From positions 1 through 40,707 of the forward strand of contig CALMSP010000089.1 in the NCBI GenBank assembly GCA_937872405.1: a stretch of DNA of 40,707 nt, in the 5' to 3' direction. The position numbers and the translations under genes were made by a program. Every line of letters starts with the position of its first letter. The first letter of the stretch is position 1. The DNA is from an uncultured Saprospiraceae bacterium. GTDB taxonomy: Bacteria; Bacteroidota; Bacteroidia; Chitinophagales; Saprospiraceae. Below, piece after piece: positions 25,155 to 33,741 of the stretch. The notes beneath the pieces are model-generated. The model was not told the DNA's origin, searched no databases, and worked only from the letters and a program-made list of their open reading frames with translations.

Positions 25155-25307
25155 GCTGGGTCAAATAGGTGGATGTGATTTCGTAAATCTTTGAGATTTG
25201 CGACATCTGAACAAAAAACAACCATTTTGACCCACTATCAAAATTTCAATAATGGGCCAAAACATTGCATCAGATGTTATAAATATTTAAGATTTGCGAC
25301 ATCTGAA
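25155..25307. repeat. Dispersed intergenic repeat, copy 2, with a partial third unit
   Basis: 25155-25241 matches 17279-17372, with AAATCTTTGAGATTT at 25185-25199. A shorter unit, AGATTTGCGACATCTGAA, recurs at 25290-25307. CAGATGT and ACATCTG around 25270-25305 form a further inverted pair. The whole 306-bp gap between the two minus-strand genes is made of this material and AT-rich spacer. Confidence 0.7.
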
Positions 25308-25363
25308 ACGTACCTCAAAGGGCTTCAAAATTAATGGATTAATAAATAAAATAAAAGCCCATA

Positions 25364-26620
25364 TTAATAATCGCTTATTGCGGTGTTTTGTATTTCTATT
25401 TCAGAACTTTTACGTCTTCGTCGTTTTAGTGCTTTTTTCCATAAGAATTCAATTGTTTTCAGATAGATTAATAGAATAAGAATATTGATATGAATGTTAA
25501 ATAAAAAATAGGATAATAACGTAATGATAGTAAGTAGCACGACTTCATCCAGAGAATTGAGAATTATTTGTCCAAACCGCGATTGAAAGATATTCAAAAG
25601 CCATTGAGGTTTTTCAACTTTAACATCCAACAAAATACGGTAGCTGATCATCGAAAAAGCCAGTAGCAGAAAACACATCCAACCTACCGACACCAGATGC
25701 TGTTTGGATACTAATGTCAAATAAGCATTATAAATGATGAGCAATCCTGGCATCTGCCCGAATGGTGTATTGTGTATATCATCTTGAAAATCACCGATAA
25801 GTACAATTTTATTTTTAAAAAATGTTTTTAATTCTTCGGCATCAGCATTGTCGCGCATCCAAAGTATGGTACTCATTTTCCAAACGGTGAAGTCGGGTTT
25901 GTCGGGGTTGGCACTTACGCCAAAATCAGCATTGCGCACCTTGAAATCCACAATAGGCGAGGGCAAGCTGAGCTGTCCATCAAAGCGATAAAAAAATCCC
26001 TTCCGATTGAGGTGTTTATCATGCAAATTTTCATACATCATCAAAGGTACTGTTTTTAAAGTGTCGGACAGGATAAGTGGAAATTTCAAAAACAGGTTTT
26101 GTGTAGCGGTGTAGGTTGCTGGCGCATGTAAAATATCTATCACAGGAGGTATATATTCGCCCGTGTTCGTTAGGTAGCTCACCCCAAGTAATTTTTTGCC
26201 CAACGCAGAAAACTCCTTTGCCAATAGGCTATCGTAGGGGGTCTCATCTTCAAAAATAACATCACACAGCACAAATCGGATGTCTTGCTGATGCTGGTTC
26301 AGCATCTTAAAAAAAGCAATCAAATGCTCGCGATCAGTAATTACTTTTCGATGATACGGGCTGGTGTCGCCAAATTCATTTACAGCATCTATAACCGTTT
26401 TGCTATTGGATACATCCACGAAAAAAATATCGTCGGGCAAAGGCTTAGCGTCAAAGCCAAATAGCGATTTTTTTACCAATGATGACCATTTTATCAGAAA
26501 GGCTTCATCGCCAAAGGTGTAGGGCAAGCTCAGCCAGTAAAAAGCGAAAACCAGCATGAAGAAGCCATTGAGCAGACTCAGCAGCCAAATTTTCGTTTGT
26601 TTATATCGCATTGCGGTCAT
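25364..26620 (-). CDS. CHASE2-type periplasmic sensor protein without output domain
   Basis: 418 aa. A membrane helix at about 10-30 is followed by a periplasmic CHASE2-like domain to about residue 300: DDIFFVDVSNSK, the FVLCDVIFEDETPYDS region, and the closing signature KNKIVLIGDFQDDIHNTPFGQMPGLLIIYNAYLTL. Three C-terminal hydrophobic segments follow (WMCFLLLAFSMISYRILL, VVLLTIITLLSYFLF, INILILLIYLKTIEF) and a basic tail (KKALKRRRRK). CHASE2 normally passes an extracytoplasmic signal to an attached kinase, cyclase or CHAT domain; none is attached here. The divergent CHAT gene at 28034 may be the missing partner. The start codon overlaps the stop of a 42-codon ORF by 4 bp (ATGA), suggesting translational coupling. 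Confidence 0.82.
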   Translation of the reverse strand: MTAMRYKQTKIWLLSLLNGFFMLVFAFYWLSLPYTFGDEAFLIKWSSLVKKSLFGFDAKPLPDDIFFVDVSNSKTVIDAVNEFGDTSPYHRKVITDREHLIAFFKMLNQHQQDIRFVLCDVIFEDETPYDSLLAKEFSALGKKLLGVSYLTNTGEYIPPVIDILHAPATYTATQNLFLKFPLILSDTLKTVPLMMYENLHDKHLNRKGFFYRFDGQLSLPSPIVDFKVRNADFGVSANPDKPDFTVWKMSTILWMRDNADAEELKTFFKNKIVLIGDFQDDIHNTPFGQMPGLLIIYNAYLTLVSKQHLVSVGWMCFLLLAFSMISYRILLDVKVEKPQWLLNIFQSRFGQIILNSLDEVVLLTIITLLSYFLFNIHINILILLIYLKTIEFLWKKALKRRRRKSSEIEIQNTAISDY

Positions 26621-26745
26621 AAATCCGTATCATTAGAATGCCGCAGCCAGGGCAGCCCCCGCCAAGCATCTCCAGTTGCCAAATAAAGATAAGTTCTCGC
26701 TCTTGTAGATAATTCAATACTTTGATTTTCAAGAGATTGGGTCAT
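26617..26745 (-). CDS. Small 42-aa ORF coupled to the CHASE2 gene
   Basis: Starts at the ATG at 26745, with an in-frame TGA 12 codons upstream. The sequence runs MTQSLENQSIELSTRARTYL, then YLATGDAWRGLPWLRHSNDT and DL. Its TGA overlaps the CHASE2 ATG in an ATGA junction (26617-26620). No signal peptide or membrane helix. It is not recognised and could be a leader peptide, a small regulatory partner or the relic of a longer gene. The overlap is the main reason to think it is translated. Confidence 0.5.
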   Translation of the reverse strand: MTQSLENQSIELSTRARTYLYLATGDAWRGLPWLRHSNDTDL

Positions 26746-27506
26746 TGTAAAGGCCTCACTTTTTTGATTATTATTACTTCATTTTCGAATCTGGTGTGCG
26801 CTTGAACGAACCGAGGGCTTATCAGCGCTGAATTTTGAATAGATATATGAATGTGTATTCTGTACGGATGTTTATATTTGCTTGTAAAAGCATGTACTGT
26901 ACATTATTCTGAAATAAAAGTACTCAAAAAATGGCATAAACGCTAAATACATCGGCGAAAATCTTAAAAAATACGACGCGAGGGGTAAAAATAATGCTTT
27001 TATATCAAAATGGATTATTCAAGTATCGCTTAATCCTTATTATTATAATAACTATTACTTGGTCGAGTTTGTCACGATTTTTATCGGCTAAAAAATAATT
27101 TCGACGATAAAAGTTTGGAAATACTTTTAAATTTGATATTTTTGTTGGTGTAATTCTAAAAGATTTAGCCTTTCAAATAATAAAACTTGCCTTGTGCAAA
27201 TGCATGTTTTTATTTACTTTCTTAGTCATTTTCACTGATAAGCATTTAGCAAATCCCTTTTGTTTACTAAATGAGTAACTATCTTTTGAATGCCACTTGG
27301 CTAATAATGCCGTTTTTACATGTTATTTTTATTTTATTATAATTGATGTTGAATCCTTGTTTTGATTTATGACAACATAGGGAAGCAAATGATGTATGAT
27401 GAAATATTTGAGAAATGAACTGCCCCGATGACCTTATTACAACGCATTCTATTTTTAAAAAATATTTATTTTATTATTCTTTTATAACATTAAAACGAAT
27501 AACAAC
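26746..27506. other. Long intergenic region of the divergent CHASE2/CHAT locus
   Basis: 761 bp, AT-rich, with no open frame worth calling. It holds a perfect 6-1-6 palindrome ATGTAC-T-GTACAT (26892-26904), an inverted pair TTTTATCG (27079-27086) / CGATAAAA (27105-27112), and a consensus promoter directed to the right (27114-27144). Its length and these sites suggest a control region for both divergent units. Confidence 0.6.
27114..27144 (+). promoter_or_regulatory. Consensus promoter of the 27507/CHAT unit
   Basis: TTTG (27114-27117), exactly 19 nt, then TATTTTTG (27137-27144). An 8-bp inverted repeat ends one base upstream of the TTTG (27105-27112). Transcription from here gives an unusually long leader of about 350 nt before the first start codon. 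Confidence 0.65.
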
Positions 27507-27899
27507 ATGAGTAATTCACATGCAAACAATGGCTTTACCCGGTGCGTAGTGACCTTGCAAGGAGCACTTTATAAAACATTACGGGTGAAATTAGGTTCCA
27601 GTGGTGCTGCTACACGAATATTGGCCGCACAAGTAGAAGACGGGAACCAGGTAGTCAGTTCCGGATTGTTGCATAAAGCAGGGGCGGAGCAGGTATTTAC
27701 TTTCTACAACGATGGTGAATTGTGGTTAGTGTCATTTGAAGAAAGCGGTGGTGCCGCGCTAACGGCAGACCATGCAGGTAGTACGAATATTTCTATGGGG
27801 AATGCTGCATTGAGCGTAGAGGTACAACCATTTGATGGCGAAGGTGACTCCAGAGAAGCAAAAACAGATGCCAAGACGAAAATACCCGACGAGGTATAA
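27507..27899 (+). CDS. Unknown 130-aa protein upstream of the CHAT protease
   Basis: 130 aa, not recognised. It begins MSNSHANNGFTRCVVTLQGAL with no signal peptide. Residues about 10-115 look like a small beta-sandwich (VVTLQGALYKTLRVKLGSSG, TRILAAQVEDGNQV, VFTFYNDGELWLVSFEE, NISMGNAALSVEVQPF), and the last 20 residues are a charged, probably disordered tail (EGDSREAKTDAKTKIPDEV). It lies 134 bp before the CHAT gene on the same strand, behind the only strong promoter found for the unit, so both are probably co-transcribed. It might be a partner, inhibitor or substrate of the protease; none of this is shown by the sequence. A weak TATTTTTG at 28009-28016 could also drive the CHAT gene separately. 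Confidence 0.72.
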   Translation: MSNSHANNGFTRCVVTLQGALYKTLRVKLGSSGAATRILAAQVEDGNQVVSSGLLHKAGAEQVFTFYNDGELWLVSFEESGGAALTADHAGSTNISMGNAALSVEVQPFDGEGDSREAKTDAKTKIPDEV

Positions 27900-28033
27900 C
27901 GCCAAGTGATAAAAGCTAAGGGCGCTGCGTGTTTTTGAATGCTAATCAAAGTCAAGATATACAACTAAACTGACATGTGAACGGCGGTAAATTGTAGGAT
28001 GTTTTGACTATTTTTGAAAATATACAAATCAAG

Positions 28034-31000
28034 ATGGCAAAAATATCGCTATTGGTTGGATTTCTATTGCTTTTGTTGCAGTCCGCTTTTGGTCAGATGC
28101 CCGTTAACAAAGATGTCAACTATATTACAATTGCTTTGTCGGCCTTAGAAAAGGGACAATTGGATAGTATGGCTGCTTGTTTAGGAAAAGCAAGGGATAT
28201 TTGCTTGACAGATGGCCGGTGGGAGACCTGCGTCACAGGATTTACGGATGTAGCTAAAACATTATATAATAGGGGTTATACCTATCAAGGAATTCAATTG
28301 CTACGACGCCTACAACAAGATGCACGGCAGTATCTTCGGGAGCACATCACAGACGAAACAGAGATTTACTACCAGATGGCGCGGGGTTTTTATTTTGAAA
28401 AAATGTACGACTCCTGCGTCACCTATACGATGTACAATATAGAGCACTTAGAGCGGCTATCACAAGATGAAACGGCGCTGGAACGCGCAAATCATTACAA
28501 TTTATTAGGTGCGGCTTATAATGCCATGGGGCAGTCGGCGCGCGCCTTACAAAAGTATGAACAAGTACTGGCTATTCGGACAGCGAACTTAGGCACCGAG
28601 GACAATCAAATAGCCAGTATTTATTTTAATATGGGCAATGCCTATTCTAATTTGAAGCTTTACAATAAAGCGCTTGATGCCTATATAAAGGGTATAAAAA
28701 TTCGAGAGAAGGCCCTTGGTAGTCAGCACCCTACATTAGCCAGCATTTATTTTAATGTTGGCGCAATGTATGACGATAAGGGTGAATATGATAATGCTAT
28801 TCTATTTTTTGAGCGTGCGCTCGAAATTTTTCAAGAGCATCCAGGGCGTTTTGCGGATCAAATTGCTGATGTTTTCAACAATTTAGCCATTTCTTACAAA
28901 AACAAGGGCGCCTATCAGGAATCTTCAACATATCATCAACAATCCATACAAAAATACGAACAGTTGAGTGGTGGTCATTCGGATAAAATGGCGGACGTAT
29001 ATACCAATTTAGCTATTTTAGCAGGGTTGCGTAAGGCATACACAGAAGCAGTTGAGCTGCACGAAAAAGCATTACATCTGTATCAGCAGCGACTTGAAGC
29101 TAACGACCCCCGGTTGCTGGCTGCAGCTAACAACCTTGGTATTGCTTATGCCGATGCTGGCGATTATGAAGGCGCTTTGGCTCAGTTAAGAGGGCTGGCG
29201 TCAATAATGGAGCGCAACGCCGCACGGCAGGAACAATTTGCTAATTTAAATAATGACATTGGTGATGTGTATTTTCAACTTGGCGATTGGATGAAAGCCA
29301 AAGCCTTTAACCTGCGGGCGCTCGACATTCAGCAAAAAATTTTTTCGGGTAAAAGTTATAAATTGGCTATTACATACAACAACCTGGCGCGCATAGCACT
29401 GGAGGAGAAGGATTACCCACAGGCGCTAAAGTATTTGCAACAGGCTTTGATGGTCAATCACGCCAATTTTAATGCCCATGATCCGATCGGAGCGCTTCGT
29501 GCAAGCGGTTATCTGCGCTATGAATATTTTGTAGAATCGCTATTGTTAAAAGCAAAACTACTAAGTGCCAACGGCAATGACCAAGTGGGGCTGTTGCAGG
29601 CCAAATCGCTATACCGAATTGCCGATACGGTATTAACCGAAGTTCAAAAGGAGTTGATATCATCAGAAGATAAACTTCGGCTTGCAGAAAACATCTACGA
29701 GTTGTCGCAGTGGGCCGTGGAAAACTGTTTCCAACTGGCGAATGCTACTGGCGAACAGGGTTATTTGGAAGAGGCTTTCGAGTATGTAGAAAAGAGCAAA
29801 AATATGGTGCTAAAGCAGTCCATTGCTGCCAATCATGCCAAGCATTTTGCTGGTATCCCAGATTCGTTAGTCCAATTAGAAGACCAATTGCAATCCAATA
29901 TTCGATATTACAAATTGCAATTAGCGGAAAAACCTGATAGTGCCGCTGCACTTTTATATAACAATGAGCTTTTTTTAGCGCAGATGTCCTATCGAACCCT
30001 TATTCGCCAATTAGAGGAAGCTTATCCACTCTATCATCAGCTTAGGTATGACCGAACGGTGCCCAGCGTGCAAGCACTACAGGCAGTGCTACCAGCACAA
30101 ACGGCGCTACTCAGCTACTTCATCAGCGATTCTGCGCTATTTTGTTTTGTGATTACCCAACAAAATTTTCAAGCACATCGCACGCCAATTAGCGGGCATT
30201 TTTATAATCAATTAGTGGGGCTTCGTAAAAGTATTGCTTGGCAATTGAATGAAGATTATATAGAATTAGCTTATCCGTTGTATCAGCAACTTTTTCCATT
30301 TGAATTGGAGGATCAGATCGAATCGCTTGTCATCATATCTGATGGCGCCTTGAGCAAACTGCCCTTTGAAGCACTGCTGATGCATAAGACAAGCCTTATT
30401 GATGGCAATATGTCATTTGCAACGTTGCCCTATTTAGTGAGTCGCTACGACATTCGGTATGCGCTTTCGGGCACGCTTTTTCAGCAGCAACAATCCCGAA
30501 TGACAGCGCCAAGCGTTTTCGATGGTGGATTAATTGCTTACGCACCTGTTTTTGCCGAGCCACAAAAAGTAGAACTTTTCAGCAGCGGCACGCGCAACCC
30601 ATTGGTAGTCAACGACAACCAACGTGTTGGCCGCGCTATTACGATGGATGGTCAGTATGTGGCGGCATTGCCCGCTACGGCGGATGAGGTACAAGCCATT
30701 ACATCTGTTTTTCAGCAAAAAGGGCAGTCGGTATCGGCTTTTATGTTTCAGGAAGCTAATGAAAATCAACTCAAGCGCAGCGCGGCTAATCGTAGTCAGT
30801 ACATTCACATTGCTACACATGGCTTCATTAATGAGGCCCAACCCGATATGTCAGGATTATTGCTATTCCCTAATCTTGATGGGCAGGAGGATCATATTCT
30901 CTACTCTGGTGAAGTATATGGGTTACAGTTGCAGGCAGAATTGGTCGTGCTATCGGCTTGTGAAACCGGCTTAGGAAAAGTAGCCAAAGGCGAGGGTTTA

Positions 31001-31234
31001 CTGGGGTTGTCGCGGGCATTTTTGTACGCAGGCGCCCAGAATCTGGTGGTTTCACTTTGGAAGGTGCAAGATCGCGCCACGGCTGAACTTATGGTGAAAT
31101 TTTATCAGTGGCATCTTGACTCAGCGCATCGGCAATTTGCTCAACCCTTGCGGCAGGCTAAACTTGATATGATACGTAGTGAAACATTTAGTCATCCGTA
31201 TTATTGGTCGGCTTTTGTGTTAATTGGGCGCTAA
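28034..31234 (+). CDS. Exported TPR-CHAT domain protease
   Basis: 1066 aa from the ATG at 28034 (MAKISLLVGFLLLLLQSAFG, a clear signal peptide); the open frame reaches ten codons further to a TTG that would spoil the signal. Residues about 90-480 are tetratricopeptide repeats, e.g. ASIYFNMGNAYSNLKLYNKAL and ASIYFNVGAMYDDKGEYDNAI. After a helical linker (about 500-650), the C-terminal 400 residues are a caspase-like CHAT domain: YIHIATHGF holds the catalytic His929, LVVLSACETGLGKVAKGEG the catalytic Cys976, then LSRAFLYAGAQNLVVSLWKV. Both residues are present, so it should be active. Most characterised CHAT proteases act in the cytoplasm (separase-like, TPR-CHAT/Craspase); this one is predicted to act outside it. 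The upstream 130-aa gene and the divergent CHASE2 gene are its likely context. Confidence 0.92.
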   Translation: MAKISLLVGFLLLLLQSAFGQMPVNKDVNYITIALSALEKGQLDSMAACLGKARDICLTDGRWETCVTGFTDVAKTLYNRGYTYQGIQLLRRLQQDARQYLREHITDETEIYYQMARGFYFEKMYDSCVTYTMYNIEHLERLSQDETALERANHYNLLGAAYNAMGQSARALQKYEQVLAIRTANLGTEDNQIASIYFNMGNAYSNLKLYNKALDAYIKGIKIREKALGSQHPTLASIYFNVGAMYDDKGEYDNAILFFERALEIFQEHPGRFADQIADVFNNLAISYKNKGAYQESSTYHQQSIQKYEQLSGGHSDKMADVYTNLAILAGLRKAYTEAVELHEKALHLYQQRLEANDPRLLAAANNLGIAYADAGDYEGALAQLRGLASIMERNAARQEQFANLNNDIGDVYFQLGDWMKAKAFNLRALDIQQKIFSGKSYKLAITYNNLARIALEEKDYPQALKYLQQALMVNHANFNAHDPIGALRASGYLRYEYFVESLLLKAKLLSANGNDQVGLLQAKSLYRIADTVLTEVQKELISSEDKLRLAENIYELSQWAVENCFQLANATGEQGYLEEAFEYVEKSKNMVLKQSIAANHAKHFAGIPDSLVQLEDQLQSNIRYYKLQLAEKPDSAAALLYNNELFLAQMSYRTLIRQLEEAYPLYHQLRYDRTVPSVQALQAVLPAQTALLSYFISDSALFCFVITQQNFQAHRTPISGHFYNQLVGLRKSIAWQLNEDYIELAYPLYQQLFPFELEDQIESLVIISDGALSKLPFEALLMHKTSLIDGNMSFATLPYLVSRYDIRYALSGTLFQQQQSRMTAPSVFDGGLIAYAPVFAEPQKVELFSSGTRNPLVVNDNQRVGRAITMDGQYVAALPATADEVQAITSVFQQKGQSVSAFMFQEANENQLKRSAANRSQYIHIATHGFINEAQPDMSGLLLFPNLDGQEDHILYSGEVYGLQLQAELVVLSACETGLGKVAKGEGLLGLSRAFLYAGAQNLVVSLWKVQDRATAELMVKFYQWHLDSAHRQFAQPLRQAKLDMIRSETFSHPYYWSAFVLIGR

Positions 31235-31328
31235 ATATTTTATAGCGTCTGAAAAACAATGCTTATTGGTTGTTTGGAAAAATAATAATTTACATGTATA
31301 AAGTTATGATAGCCAAAGTTTTGTAATG

Positions 31329-32258
31329 TCAAAATACTTTTTCGTACAAATCTAAGCTGCGACTTTTGTTCAGCCCTGATTTATCTTCTAAAATTTCAAA
31401 TACGTTGGTTTTGATCGTATGCGCGATGTCGCCGGTGGGTAGGTCATTACAATCAAGCCCAAAGGGGTCTTCAATTTCCTGCCCCATGAGTTCAATGCCC
31501 AGCAACGAAAAGAATAAAAACATGACCAACGGGATCGTTCCGTATTGAAAGGTCTCCACCAAGGCGAAGGGCAATAGTAGCCCATAAGCGCTAATAAAAA
31601 CTTTGAGGTAAACCGCATAAGAAAAAGGGATGGGCGTTTTTTTAATGCGTTCGCAAGCCCCCAAAATATCCAATAAAGACTGGTGCTGCTCTTTGATATT
31701 AATATAGTCACCTTCATTGATCTCGCCCTGCCGGTGTGCCTCGGCGATGCGATCAAAAATCAGGAAAGCAATATAATTCGGAATGTGCCCTTTGGTTTTA
31801 TAGATGGCTCGTTCTTCATCATGTAAGTAAATTAATTTCTCTATATGCACACCTTCGCGTAAATGTTCTACTAAAGCAATGCAAAAATTAGCGATGTGTT
31901 TGGCCATAAAATGCCGTACTTCATGATTGTTTTTTGGAAACATAGCATGCACATATACTGCCAAGTTGCGGGTGTTGTTCACCAGCGCACCCCAGTGTTT
32001 GCGGGCTTCCCACCAACGATCGTAAGCAGAATTGGTACGAAAAACTAAAAAAATACTTAATATGATGCCAAGTAAAGAAAACCCGCTGATATTCATGGAT
32101 AAATATTTACCCATGTCATAAAAATCAATAACAAAACAAATAACAGCAGTATAAGCACCGATAAATAATACGCTGCGTATGATACGCGTCATGGTCCAAC
32201 TACGAAATAAATGGTTTATATCACCGAACCAGTTACCGTTTGTTTTGTAATAAATCAT
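31329..32258 (-). CDS. Bestrophin family ion channel (YneE/UPF0187-like)
   Basis: 309 aa. It has four hydrophobic segments and the family signature FLVFRTNSAYDRWWEARKHWGALVNNTRNLA (residues about 52-83). The later segment AVYLKVFISAYGLLLPFALVE and the GIELMGQEIEDPFGLDCNDLP stretch, with its acidic cluster before the end, are also typical. Bacterial bestrophins form pentameric channels; some carry sodium, others anions, so ion choice is not stated. It converges on the CHAT gene. The 231 bp upstream hold nothing recognised. Confidence 0.9.
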   Translation of the reverse strand: MIYYKTNGNWFGDINHLFRSWTMTRIIRSVLFIGAYTAVICFVIDFYDMGKYLSMNISGFSLLGIILSIFLVFRTNSAYDRWWEARKHWGALVNNTRNLAVYVHAMFPKNNHEVRHFMAKHIANFCIALVEHLREGVHIEKLIYLHDEERAIYKTKGHIPNYIAFLIFDRIAEAHRQGEINEGDYINIKEQHQSLLDILGACERIKKTPIPFSYAVYLKVFISAYGLLLPFALVETFQYGTIPLVMFLFFSLLGIELMGQEIEDPFGLDCNDLPTGDIAHTIKTNVFEILEDKSGLNKSRSLDLYEKVF

Positions 32259-32489
32259 GTTGAGTAAGGATGTTCAATAATGAGTTTGTATAATATTAAA
32301 TGTTTTTACGTTTTTAATTTCGGGTGTTGTATGCCTAAGAACATGCACTATTTATAATATCTCATTGAATGGCTCGCAAATTATTTATAATCAGGCATTT
32401 ATAAAACTGAAATTTATGTTTGTTTTCAAAGCAGATGCTTGACTTTACATACGATTATTATAAATATTATTCGATAGCTTAATAAATGT

Positions 32490-33179
32490 TTAGCGCCGAT
32501 AATCAAATCTTAACCCCAGACGTACTCCAGCGTACCATTGGGTAAGCGCACTTTCTGTTGTACGAAACGGTATGATTTCACCTTTATTTGTTTGTAAACT
32601 TTCCCAAGTTACTTTTGGATAATAACGCGCGCCCAGCAGTGGTGTAAAGGTAATAAAATCCGTGATACCAATATCAAAACCAATACCGGCGCCGAGGCTG
32701 AAGGCAAGGTCGTTGCTGCGATCTGGGCTAACAAAACGCTGTACCTGCTGCTCAAAATAGCTTATACCCGGCGATAGTTGCACAAAAAATCCTTTCTTGA
32801 GGAAACGCCCCTGCTTAGAGAAAGTTGGACAGTCGCAATCACCAAAAAAATCAAACAGATAAATATTGGTATTAAAAAAAAGACTAAAAACGTTGTTTTG
32901 TACTTCTGGGGCAGCGTTATCGGGGGTCGTGTAAGCGCCGGAAAAGCGATGGACATTGAGTTCTGGCAGAAATTCTACGCGATAATTTTTGAGGCGAAAC
33001 CAGTAGTCCACGCCAATGCCAATGCTATTGCCAATTAGAGCTGCCTCGTTGCCCGCCACCAAATTTGCGTACCGCCAGCCAGGTGCTTCATTGATGCGAT
33101 AGGTGCTGGTAATGCCAATTTGTGCTGCCAGACTGTGCACCAGCAACCAGAAGTACCCGAAGAGGAGGAGTCGTTTCAT
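32490..33179 (-). CDS. Outer-membrane beta-barrel protein, unknown
   Basis: 229 aa. Signal peptide (RLLLFGYFWLLVHSLAAQ) then alternating amphipathic strands, including IGIGVDYWFRLKNYRVEFLPEL, KKGFFVQLSPGISYFEQQVQ, LAFSLGAGIGFDIGITDFITFTP and a final AGVRLGLRFDYRR. The C-terminal aromatic strand is typical of an outer-membrane barrel of 8 to 10 strands. Two cysteines (DCDCPTF) are unusual in a barrel and may lie in a loop. Single gene on the minus strand, 124 bp downstream of the NTF2-like gene and possibly in the same transcript. A small AT-rich hairpin lies just upstream (about 33200). Confidence 0.75.
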   Translation of the reverse strand: MKRLLLFGYFWLLVHSLAAQIGITSTYRINEAPGWRYANLVAGNEAALIGNSIGIGVDYWFRLKNYRVEFLPELNVHRFSGAYTTPDNAAPEVQNNVFSLFFNTNIYLFDFFGDCDCPTFSKQGRFLKKGFFVQLSPGISYFEQQVQRFVSPDRSNDLAFSLGAGIGFDIGITDFITFTPLLGARYYPKVTWESLQTNKGEIIPFRTTESALTQWYAGVRLGLRFDYRR

Positions 33180-33303
33180 GGATGTAATTTTGAATTTTTT
33201 TTAAAAAAATCGAAGATTTTTGTCGGTCGAAGCATATCATAGTAGGCTTTTAAACTTCACTGGGGCGCTTCGTATTGTTTGATAACAGCGGTAAATAAGG
33301 ATT

Positions 33304-33741
33304 TTATGATTGACGTGTAGATTGCCAGGCGACCAATTGCCAGCGCCCTGCTTGCCGGCGATAGAGGGAAGTGTAAAGTAGTGTAATAGCAAAAGGTGTG
33401 CCCTGTAGCAGTCCAGTTACCTGCACCGTGCCTTGCACCAGCGCGGTACGTCCGTAAGTGCGAATGCTGCGCTCTGGCTGCGGTACAATGTTTTGGTAGG
33501 TGATGCCGCCGCTACGGATGCTTTCCAAAAAAGCAGTTTTGGTTTCTATTAGCGCGTTGGAATGAATGTATTGTAGATCATCCGCGAGTAGTTTTTTGAG
33601 TGCTGCTGTATCGCGCTGCACCTGCGCCCGAAAGCGCATTTCCTCTGATGCGGCAGGTGTTTTTTGTGCCACCAAGAGTATAGGCCAGCAGCCTAAGAGC
33701 AGAATGATCGGGTATTTCGTAAGGGTTGGAGCGGTATTCAT
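33304..33741 (-). CDS. NTF2-like/DUF4440 exported protein
   Basis: 145 aa. Signal peptide (ILLLGCWPILLVAQ) followed by an NTF2-like fold with the DUF4440 pattern: RFRAQVQRDTAALKKLLADDLQYIHSNA, ETKTAFLESIRSGGITYQNI, YGRTALVQGTVQVTG and a final WQLVAWQSTRQS. Such small cone-shaped folds bind or turn over small ligands; no specific active site is clear. Its ATG overlaps the TGA of the MFS gene (33738-33741, ATGA), so the two are translationally coupled and it probably serves transport or metabolism of the same compound. Confidence 0.85.
   Translation of the reverse strand: MNTAPTLTKYPIILLLGCWPILLVAQKTPAASEEMRFRAQVQRDTAALKKLLADDLQYIHSNALIETKTAFLESIRSGGITYQNIVPQPERSIRTYGRTALVQGTVQVTGLLQGTPFAITLLYTSLYRRQAGRWQLVAWQSTRQS

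Noticed and set aside
26785..26845. tRNA-like words (CTGATAAG and a GTTC loop) on the minus strand
   Set aside because: No acceptor stem, D arm or complete T arm can be formed around them.
26892..26904. Palindrome ATGTAC-T-GTACAT as an operator
   Set aside because: A single 13-bp palindrome in AT-rich spacer without a promoter next to it is weak; mentioned only in the region entry.
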